Origin: Thermoplasmata archaeon
GTDB taxonomy: Archaea; Thermoplasmatota; Thermoplasmata; Lutacidiplasmatales; UBA184
NCBI GenBank assembly: GCA_030039525.1
Contig: JASHVI010000194.1
Location: 1 to 5,222, forward strand
Reading direction: 5' to 3'
DNA length: 5,222 bases
Position 1 is the first letter of the stretch. The number at the start of each line of letters is the position of its first letter. The position numbers were made by a program, and so were the translations under genes. Positions 1-4,704 of this stretch are shown in pieces. Under the pieces are notes generated by a model that saw only the letters and a list, made by a program, of their open reading frames with translations, was not told the DNA's origin and did not search any database.

Positions 1-532
1 CGAAGTAGATCATCCGCGCCGCCTTCTCGGCCCCGACGAGGAGCTCGAGCAGCGTGATCGCGTGCAGCTCGAGGTACGGTCGGCCCCGCCCTCCGGAGGC
101 CGCTCGCTCGGCCGCCCCGAACTTCGCGAGGTCGATCTTACGATCCTTCGTGCCGCGCTCGATCGTGGTGACGTACGGGAGCTGGTCGAACGCCCCCGAA
201 TAATCGACGATCCGGATCCGCGTGTCGAAGCGCCGGCGCGTCGTGAATCTCGTCAGGCGGCGCCGGAACGACGTCGGATCGTCTCGGGGAGGCAGGAGGA
301 CCATCGCCCCGCGCGAGTGGTGGAGGAAGTTCAGGACGGTCGGCGCGACGAGCAGATCGAGATCGTCGGGCGCGACCGCGGGATCGGCATGCAGGAGCGC
401 GAGCCCGCCCCGAGGATAGCCGCCTCCCAGGAGGCGGTCCAGCGCGGGAGTCCCACTCGAGTAGGCCTCCGGGGAATCCTCGATCGGCCGCCATCCGTTC
501 GGTGCTTGCCCGTCGCTCCCGGCCTCGACCAT
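1..532 (-). CDS. KaiC/RAD55-like RecA-superfamily protein with degenerate P-loop, 5' part only (partial)
   Basis: The first 177 codons of a gene run off the left edge. The frame is open from ATG at 532-530 to base 1, with an in-frame TGA at 559-557 and no other start between them, so the start is well fixed. Residues 24-43 (YSSGTPALDRLLGGGYPRGG) match the entry motif of KaiC/RAD55-like ATPases, in which 'STGxxxLDxLLGGGxPxG' leads straight into a Walker A loop. Here the next residues are LALLHADPAVAPDD (44-57), which lack the GxxxxGK[ST] pattern. A later hydrophobic strand (LELHAITLLELL, 154-165) sits where Walker B could be, and has His rather than the usual Asp. The fold is therefore probably RecA-like, but ATP binding is doubtful from what is visible. 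Proteins of this group in archaea are often regulatory or of unknown role; I cannot assign a function. It is divergently transcribed from the Kelch-PKD gene. The second half of the protein is outside the window. Confidence 0.72.
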   Translation of the reverse strand, partial: MVEAGSDGQAPNGWRPIEDSPEAYSSGTPALDRLLGGGYPRGGLALLHADPAVAPDDLDLLVAPTVLNFLHHSRGAMVLLPPRDDPTSFRRRLTRFTTRRRFDTRIRIVDYSGAFDQLPYVTTIERGTKDRKIDLAKFGAAERAASGGRGRPYLELHAITLLELLVGAEKAARMIYF

Positions 533-555
533 CGGAGTCGACTGCGCGGCTCCGG

Positions 556-562
556 TTCAAAG
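556..562 (-). promoter_or_regulatory. Candidate TATA-like element for the KaiC-like gene
   Basis: On the minus strand this reads CTTTGAA, one of few A/T-rich spots in the region. Its centre is about 27 bases upstream of the ATG at 532. With usual archaeal TATA-to-start spacing, transcription would begin at or next to the start codon, giving a leaderless mRNA. This agrees with the absence of a Shine-Dalgarno sequence before that ATG. The match to a TATA consensus is weak. Confidence 0.3.
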
Positions 563-744
563 AGCCCTACGACGGCGCTGCTCGGGGGCCCGCGGGTGGC
601 GGGACCGTTCCTCCCGGAACCCTGGGGCTCCGCCGCGGAACGAGGAGGCCGGCTTCGGGTGATGCCCCCGCGAGTTCCGGTTTCGGAGGCGTTCTCGCCG
701 AGCGCGCGATCCTGAGATTTCGCGCCTCGGGGACCCGATCGGTC

Positions 745-756
745 GCTCGCGCGAGC
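745..756. repeat. 12-bp perfect palindrome, possible operator
   Basis: GCTCGCGCGAGC equals its own reverse complement. It lies in the divergent spacer, 89 bases upstream of the ATG at 846 and 212 bases from the other start. It could be a dimeric regulator site, but palindromes made only of G/C-rich steps arise readily at this base composition. Confidence 0.3.
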
Positions 757-795
757 CGAAGACCTCGGGCCCTGCGGGTGCGCCGACGCCCCTAG

Positions 796-817
796 GATAT
801 GCGATGGGCCGATTATG
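796..817 (+). promoter_or_regulatory. Candidate promoter of the Kelch-PKD gene (two TATA-like sites)
   Basis: Two A/T-rich islands precede the start: AGGATATGC around 795-803 and GATTATGCC at 811-819. The first would place transcription start near 825, leaving a leader of about 20 bases that includes a purine run (GGTGGGGGG, 832-840) five bases before ATG 846, usable as a Shine-Dalgarno. The second would give an almost leaderless mRNA starting near 841. Both argue against the upstream in-frame ATG at 804, which would lie inside the promoter. Confidence 0.4.
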
Positions 818-845
818 CCCGCGACGTCCTCGGTGGGGGGATCCG

Positions 846-3179
846 ATGCACGACGGGGGTCGAGGCGTAGCTCCGGGCGCGGCGGCCCGCGGAGCCCGGC
901 GGCGACGGCCCGGACTTCGGCACCCCCTCGGGATCGCCACGCTCGTTCTCATCGGCGGCCTCTTGTGCGTGGTTCCTCCGGCGGGGTTCGCCGTCCCTGC
1001 GAGCGCCTCCGCGCCGGCCGCGCTCCGGGAGCGGCCCGAGGGGCGGGTCGGCGCCCTCGACCTGCGGACGGGGTCGACCGCTCTCGCGGGCCTGCCGCCG
1101 CAGCCCGTCTCCGCGCCGGAGTGGATCGACGTGACCCCGCTCAGCCACGCCCAGCTCCCGATCATCGAGTGGCCGGGCGGGACCTGGGACGCCGCCGACG
1201 GCTACCTGCTCGTCACCGACGGGGACAGCGACAGCGGATTCTTCAACCACTCGTGGGCGTACTCCGCGGGGAACTGGACCGAGCTCACGACGGAGGGGAG
1301 CCCCGGGCCGCTCGCGGGCCTCTCGATGGCCTACGACGCCGCCGCCTCGGAAGTGGTCATGTTCGGGGGGATCCGCTCCGGCTCCCCCCTGGAGTACAAC
1401 AACACGACCTGGACCTACCGGGCGGGCGTCTGGTCCGCGCACTCGCTGGTGCCCTCCCCGCCCTCGACCTACGGCGCCTCCATGGTCTACGACGCCGGCC
1501 TCGGTGGGGTCCTACTGTACGGGGGCCTCGCCCTGCCGAGCACGACCGAGTGCTCCTCGAGCCTGTGGCTCTACCGCGACGGGAGCTGGACCGAGCTCCA
1601 CCCGACGGAGGCCCCGCCGGCCCGCTACTCTGCGCAGATGACCTACGACCCGCTCACCGGGACCGTCGTGCTGTACGGGGGCGTCGACGACGCCGACACG
1701 ATCCCCTCGGGCACCTGGATCTTCAGCAGCGGCAACTGGAGCGCGCTGCCCGTCGAGGATGCCGAGCCGCCGCTGATCGCCGCCGGGATGATGGACTACG
1801 ACTCCGACCTCGACGCCGTCGTCCTCGCCGAGGGGATCAACGTGAGCGACGACTACTCGACGGTGACCTGGACCTACAACGCGAGCGGGTGGGCCGAGCT
1901 CGACACCGTGCAGTCCCCCGGCGCGGCCTTCACCGGGGTCGGGGCCTGGGACCCGGTCGACCACGAGTTCCTGATCGCCGGCGGCAACGAGACCGCCTCC
2001 AAGACCTGGGCGCTCGTGGAGCCGGTCGCGGTCAACGCGAGCGGGCTGCCGAGCGTCGGGGACGTCGGACGGCGCATCACCTTCTCCCCCGGCCTCCTCG
2101 GGGGTCCCCGCCCGGTCCGGTACGCCTGGGCCGTCGAGGGGGACTTCGCGGGCAACGCCTCGAACCTGACCTTCACCTTCCCTGACAACGGGACCTACCC
2201 GGTCTCCCTCGAGGTCACGGCCCCCGACGGCCAGAAGGCCGACTGGTCCGGCGAGTTCACCGCCTCCCTCGGCCCCTCGCTGAGCCTGGAGATCCCCGTC
2301 CCGGCCGTCGACGCCGGCGTGAACCTCACCCTCACGGCGGACGTGACCGGCGGGGTGGCGCCGTACTACGTGCTCTGGGCCTTCGGGGACGGCGACCTCG
2401 GGACCGGGCTCATCGTCGGCCACGCCTGGAACCTCACCGGCGCGCTGCCGATCTCCGCGGAGGTCGTCGACGCCGACGGGGCGAACGCGACGGCGCAGGC
2501 CTCGATCCAGGTCGCGCCCGACCCGACGATCTCGTTCGTCGAGCTCTACTCCTCGGTCCACCCGTGCGAGGTGGGCGTCGCCGAACCGTTCGGCGTGGAC
2601 GTGGCGGGGGGCATCGCCCCGTTCTCGGTGGCGTGGAGCTTCGCGGGCGGCGGCAACGCGAGCGGCACGAACGTCACCCACGCCTACGGAGCGGCCGGGA
2701 CCGCGAACGTGAGCGCGGTCCTGACGGACGGGGACGATGTCCAGGCCGAGGTGAACGCCACGGTCCTCGTCGTGCCGCGCGTCGCGGTAGAGCTCGTGGG
2801 CCCCGCGGTCGTCGTGGCGGGGGCCTCGACCCGCTGGTCCGTCAACGTGACGGGGGGGTTCGGACCCTACGAGGAGTCGTGGATCTTCCCGGGGGGGACC
2901 CGCCGGTCCGGTGCGGCGGTCGACCAGAGCCTCAGCTCCCTCGGGCAGGGCCCGGTCGAGGTCTGGGCGAACGACTCGGCGGGGGGCACGGCGTTCGCGG
3001 AGGTGAACGTGACCGTCATTCCCCCCAGCCCGAGCCTCGCCCCGTCGCTGGGGCCCGTGTCGGTCCTCGCGATCGGCGGCGTCCTGGCCGCGGCCGTGAT
3101 CGCGGTCGCGCTCTACTTCGTGCTGCGGGGTCGCTCCCGACCCCCACCGCCGCCGCGCGCCCCGCGTGGGGGGCCCTGA
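846..3179 (+). CDS. Secreted, membrane-anchored Kelch-PKD surface protein, heavily N-glycosylatable
   Basis: This 777-residue protein has a basic N-terminus (ARRRRPGLRH), a hydrophobic signal segment (about 27-50) and a likely cleavage site after ASA near residue 56. Residues 105-390 form six Kelch-like repeats with tryptophans at 137, 189, 241, 291, 342 and 388, paired with 'YD...VVLYGG' strands. About 393-725 are four PKD-like Ig-fold domains; WAFGDGD (511-517) and NVTHAYGAAGT (609-619) are the clearest signatures. A transmembrane helix (about 735-759) and a short basic, proline-rich tail (RGRSRPPPPPRAPRGGP) end the protein, so most of it should face outside. I count 22 N-X-S/T sequons. Such proteins usually serve in adhesion or cell-surface structure; no catalytic motif was seen. 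An in-frame ATG at 804 would add 14 residues, but ATG 846 is preferred because it has a purine-rich run in front and leaves room for the promoter. It is probably monocistronic, as it is flanked by genes on the other strand. Confidence 0.88.
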   Translation: MHDGGRGVAPGAAARGARRRRPGLRHPLGIATLVLIGGLLCVVPPAGFAVPASASAPAALRERPEGRVGALDLRTGSTALAGLPPQPVSAPEWIDVTPLSHAQLPIIEWPGGTWDAADGYLLVTDGDSDSGFFNHSWAYSAGNWTELTTEGSPGPLAGLSMAYDAAASEVVMFGGIRSGSPLEYNNTTWTYRAGVWSAHSLVPSPPSTYGASMVYDAGLGGVLLYGGLALPSTTECSSSLWLYRDGSWTELHPTEAPPARYSAQMTYDPLTGTVVLYGGVDDADTIPSGTWIFSSGNWSALPVEDAEPPLIAAGMMDYDSDLDAVVLAEGINVSDDYSTVTWTYNASGWAELDTVQSPGAAFTGVGAWDPVDHEFLIAGGNETASKTWALVEPVAVNASGLPSVGDVGRRITFSPGLLGGPRPVRYAWAVEGDFAGNASNLTFTFPDNGTYPVSLEVTAPDGQKADWSGEFTASLGPSLSLEIPVPAVDAGVNLTLTADVTGGVAPYYVLWAFGDGDLGTGLIVGHAWNLTGALPISAEVVDADGANATAQASIQVAPDPTISFVELYSSVHPCEVGVAEPFGVDVAGGIAPFSVAWSFAGGGNASGTNVTHAYGAAGTANVSAVLTDGDDVQAEVNATVLVVPRVAVELVGPAVVVAGASTRWSVNVTGGFGPYEESWIFPGGTRRSGAAVDQSLSSLGQGPVEVWANDSAGGTAFAEVNVTVIPPSPSLAPSLGPVSVLAIGGVLAAAVIAVALYFVLRGRSRPPPPPRAPRGGP
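1158..2015 (+). repeat. Six Kelch-like repeats encoding a probable beta-propeller
   Basis: Within the surface protein, the pattern [TSL]-W-x-[YF]-x-x-G-x-W recurs at residues 136, 188, 240, 290 and 341, with a degenerate sixth copy (TWALVEP) at 387. Spacings are 52, 52, 50, 51 and 46 residues. Each copy is preceded by a strand pair such as MAYDAAASEVVMFGG, MVYDAGLGGVLLYGG or MTYDPLTGTVVLYGG. The regular period of about 50 residues fits Kelch/galactose-oxidase-type blades. Six blades is my count from the tryptophans. Confidence 0.75.
2016..3020 (+). other. Four tandem PKD-like (Ig-fold) domains of the surface protein
   Basis: Four units of about 80-85 residues each contain a central W-x-F/V strand: YAWAVEGD (426-433), VLWAFGDGD (509-517), VAWSFAGGG (595-603) and ESWIFPGGT (677-685). 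Each is followed by a strand ending near a D/N-G or D-S-x-G turn. The second keeps the classic FGDG of PKD domains, the third keeps THAY, and the first and fourth are more diverged. Between the Kelch head and the membrane anchor, they probably act as a stalk. Confidence 0.7.
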
Positions 3180-3218
3180 CCCCCGCGAGCCCCCGGCCGA
3201 CCCGCCAGGATCGCTCCC

Positions 3219-3236
3219 GCGGCGGGGGCCCGCCGC
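3219..3236. repeat. GC inverted repeat between convergent genes
   Basis: GCGGCGGG and CCCGCCGC are exact inverted copies separated by two bases. They lie in the 58-base gap between the Kelch-PKD stop (3177-3179) and the acetyltransferase stop (3240-3238), 2 bases from the latter. A transcript from either strand could form a 7-8 bp hairpin. It has no following T-run, so it is not a typical archaeal or bacterial intrinsic terminator; a role in 3'-end protection or termination is only possible. Confidence 0.35.
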
Positions 3237-3237
3237 C

Positions 3238-3741
3238 CTAGCTGAGCGGACGGGCCATCTGGTAGCCGTTCTCCCCGTCGGAATAGTACCCGCGGAGAAG
3301 ATCGACCACCGAGAAGCCGTATCGGGTGTAGAACCGGATCGCCGTCGCGTTCCCGACGCGGACCTCGAGCGTCGCCCGCTTCAGCCCCCGGCCCCGGGAC
3401 CGCTCGAGGAACTCGTCCATGAGCGCGCTCCCGACGCCGGAGCGGCGGTGTTCCCGATCGACGGCGAACATGAGGACCCGGCCCTCGCCCTCGACCTGGC
3501 AGACCCCGAGGAGGAAGCCGATCGGCCGCCCGAGCGAGTCCGGCGCGACGAGGAACCCGTCCGGCCAGGCGTCCGAGAGGGAGGCGTAGAGGGAGTTGTC
3601 GTAGTGCTCGTTCAGCGCGTCGGCGACGATGGAGGCGATGAAGGGGACGTCGCGGAGCTGGAAGCCCCTCAGGGGGACCGACGGGGGCGTGGCGTCCGGT
3701 TCCCGGAGCGGCGGGAGGCTCGAGTCAGCGATACATCTCAC
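3238..3741 (-). CDS. GNAT N-acetyltransferase, RimI/Ard1-like (probable protein N-terminal acetyltransferase)
   Basis: This 167-residue protein is a single GNAT domain after about 25 extra N-terminal residues. The acetyl-CoA pyrophosphate-binding motif A is REHRRSGVGSALM (97-108 region; the R-x-x-G-x-G/A core is RRSGVG, 99-104). The stretch LEVRVGNATAIRFYTRYGF (125-143) and the C-terminal YYSDGENGYQMARP (152-165) are typical of RimI and archaeal Ard1 enzymes, which acetylate protein N-termini using acetyl-CoA in the cytoplasm. The family assignment is firm; the protein substrate is not visible. The start is GTG at 3741-3739. No other ATG, GTG or TTG occurs before the domain begins, and AGGGG lies four bases upstream. 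The gene overlaps the upstream PAC2 gene by 17 bases, so the two are surely co-transcribed and perhaps translationally coupled. Confidence 0.87.
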   Translation of the reverse strand: MRCIADSSLPPLREPDATPPSVPLRGFQLRDVPFIASIVADALNEHYDNSLYASLSDAWPDGFLVAPDSLGRPIGFLLGVCQVEGEGRVLMFAVDREHRRSGVGSALMDEFLERSRGRGLKRATLEVRVGNATAIRFYTRYGFSVVDLLRGYYSDGENGYQMARPLS

Positions 3742-4501
3742 CCGGCCCCTGCGAGTCCGGCGTTCGCATCCGGTCCATCGACTGCTGCTGCTGCTGGAGG
3801 TTCTTGCGGACCTCCGCCTCGATCTGCCGGGCCTTCTCGCGCAGCGGCTTCGTGTCGAGGACCAGCATCGGCACGAGCGGGTTGATCGACTCGATGACCT
3901 TCGCGGCGGCCCGGGCGTCCGGGTAGTCCTTGTGGGCCTGGGCGATCAGGCAGAGGACGGGCGTGGGCCGGCCGATGGCGCCGAGCAGGAGCCCCCCGGC
4001 GAAGCCGGTGACGACCCCGTTCGCGGGGTCGAACCGGTACTTCCCCAGCAGCGGGACGGCGGCCCGGTTCGCCATCGCGACGACCCGGGCGTCGCCCCGG
4101 ATCTCCTCGTCGACCGGCTGGCCCTCGACGGCGACGACCAGCTGGACCCCCTTCGTCTCCGCCCAGTCGAGGAGGGCGCGGCTGAGGCTGTTGAGCATCT
4201 CCGCCGACGGCTGGATGTCGGAGATCGCCGCGACGAGCTGCTCGCAGTTCCGGTCGGGGCCGCAGACGGTGCGGCTCGCGTAGATCCGGATCGGGGCGTT
4301 CACGACGCCCTCCTCCATGATGACGGTCGGCGGGAACGAGTCGCCGATCATGTACCCGATCGAGGCCATGTCGAGCGAGTGGACCAGGTAGGAGACCGCG
4401 ACGGAGCCCACGAGCCCGTGCGTCGGGAACCCGACGATCATCATGGCGCCCTTGAGGGACTCGTCGCGGGTGTCGACGATCCGGAGCCCGTTCCCTTCCA
4501 T
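3725..4501 (-). CDS. PAC2-family proteasome assembly chaperone homologue with HbYX-like C-terminus
   Basis: The 258-residue protein has the PAC2 hallmark GFPTHGLVGSVAVSYL (24-39) and a second glycine-rich segment GVVTGFAGGLLLG (162-174), as in archaeal PbaA/PbaB-type proteins (COG1938/COG2047-like). Family length is usually about 230-290 residues. A basic/acidic helix, probably a coiled coil, spans about 218-240 and ends in five glutamines. A flexible tail follows, and the last three residues are Met-Tyr-Arg. This fits the hydrophobic-Tyr-X motif with which PAN and archaeal chaperones dock into pockets of the 20S proteasome alpha ring. Some PAC2 proteins have other or unknown roles, so the proteasome function is inferred. 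A TTG at 4525 could extend it by eight residues. I prefer ATG 4501: a GAGGGGG run sits just upstream, and the TATA-like box at 4536-4541 would place the transcript start downstream of that TTG. It is the first gene of the operon with the acetyltransferase. Confidence 0.85.
   Translation of the reverse strand: MEGNGLRIVDTRDESLKGAMMIVGFPTHGLVGSVAVSYLVHSLDMASIGYMIGDSFPPTVIMEEGVVNAPIRIYASRTVCGPDRNCEQLVAAISDIQPSAEMLNSLSRALLDWAETKGVQLVVAVEGQPVDEEIRGDARVVAMANRAAVPLLGKYRFDPANGVVTGFAGGLLLGAIGRPTPVLCLIAQAHKDYPDARAAAKVIESINPLVPMLVLDTKPLREKARQIEAEVRKNLQQQQQSMDRMRTPDSQGPGEMYR
3782..3796 (-). repeat. (CAG)5 trinucleotide repeat encoding five glutamines
   Basis: Five CTG units on the plus strand (CAG on the coding strand) encode Gln236-240 at the end of the PAC2 protein's C-terminal helix. 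All five codons are identical, which suggests slippage expansion. Confidence 0.85.
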
Positions 4502-4514
4502 CGCCCCCTCGCGC
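4502..4514 (-). promoter_or_regulatory. Ribosome-binding site deciding the PAC2 start
   Basis: Read on the minus strand, CGCGAGGGGGCG comes directly before the ATG at 4501-4499. The GAGGGGG core is about two to three bases from the start, a little closer than ideal. It nevertheless supports ATG 4501 over the upstream TTG at 4525. Confidence 0.4.
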
Positions 4515-4535
4515 GTACCGAGCAAAGGTACGTCA

Positions 4536-4541
4536 CTTAAA
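4536..4541 (-). promoter_or_regulatory. TATA-like box of the PAC2-acetyltransferase operon
   Basis: TTTAAG on the minus strand is the clearest A/T island in this spacer. Its centre is about 37 bases upstream of ATG 4501. With the usual offset of about 26 bases, transcription would start near 4512 and give a leader of roughly 11 bases. The purine-containing CCAAGG just upstream could serve as a BRE, but the match is loose. Confidence 0.5.
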
Positions 4542-4663
4542 CCTTGGAGTGAGTGTTGCGAAATCGCGTGGGCCCCCCCACGGCCCTCCCCTCCGAGGGG
4601 CTGCTCGGCGGGCAGGTCGCGCCGGCCGGGTTCCCGGAGCCCCGCCCGAGCGCCAACGCGACG

Positions 4664-4672
4664 CTCAAATAG
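4664..4672 (+). promoter_or_regulatory. TATA-like box of the sulfoquinovose synthase gene
   Basis: CTCAAATAG is the only A/T-rich spot in the 100 bases before ATG 4705, with its centre about 37 bases upstream. This is the same geometry as the PAC2 promoter and implies a leader of about 10-12 bases starting near 4693-4695. A weak GAGG (4688-4691) would then fall outside or at the edge of the mRNA, so leader-poor initiation is likely. Confidence 0.4.
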
Positions 4673-4687
4673 CGGGGTCGACCCCGC
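4672..4687. repeat. 16-bp perfect palindrome in the synthase promoter, candidate operator
   Basis: GCGGGGTCGACCCCGC is its own reverse complement over all 16 bases. It sits immediately after the TATA-like box and ends just before the predicted transcription start, 17 bases ahead of ATG 4705. A dimeric repressor bound here would block polymerase loading. If transcribed from further upstream it could instead form a hairpin. Operator function is inferred from position and symmetry only. Confidence 0.45.
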
Positions 4688-4704
4688 GAGGCTTGAGCCC
4701 CCCG

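Larger units (their letters stand above)
533..845. promoter_or_regulatory. Divergent intergenic region between the KaiC-like and Kelch-PKD genes
   Basis: These 313 bases separate two divergent starts. I see no convincing gene here; the open frames are arginine-rich and look like out-of-frame translations of GC-rich DNA. The region holds a candidate minus-strand promoter next to 532, candidate plus-strand TATA-like sites near 796-817, and a perfect 12-bp palindrome at 745-756. No tRNA or other structured RNA was recognised. Confidence 0.6.

Noticed and set aside
138..560. 140-residue open frame on the minus strand
   Set aside because: It overlaps the KaiC-like gene in another frame on the same strand and has an arginine-rich, low-complexity composition typical of shifted reading of GC-rich coding DNA.
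548..566. tRNA T-arm-like GGTTCAAA with flanking GGCTC/GAGCC
   Set aside because: The 5-base stem encloses a 9-base rather than 7-base loop, and no acceptor, D-arm or anticodon stem can be fitted around it. It is treated as part of a promoter region.
62..715. 217-residue open frame on the plus strand
   Set aside because: It is in codon register with the antisense of the KaiC-like gene and continues into the spacer. Its product is Arg/Pro/Gly-rich with no recognisable domain, and the antisense reading has a clear family motif.
846..1013. Tat signal or lipoprotein signal on the surface protein
   Set aside because: The arginine run lacks the RRxFLK-like context, and the Cys at residue 41 has no good lipobox (GLLC). 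A Sec-type signal with a C-terminal anchor explains the sequence better.
1512..2681. 389-residue open frame antisense to the surface protein
   Set aside because: Long antisense frames are expected opposite GC-rich genes. The plus strand shows a signal peptide, Kelch and PKD repeats and a membrane anchor, while the antisense product has no recognisable domain.
3629..4540. 303-residue open frame antisense to PAC2
   Set aside because: It is Asp/Arg/Val-rich without domains and lies opposite a clear PAC2 protein with its own promoter.
4558..4567. Short inverted repeat GCGA-AA-TCGC in the PAC2/synthase spacer
   Set aside because: Four-base arms are expected by chance, and the site is not placed at either predicted promoter core.
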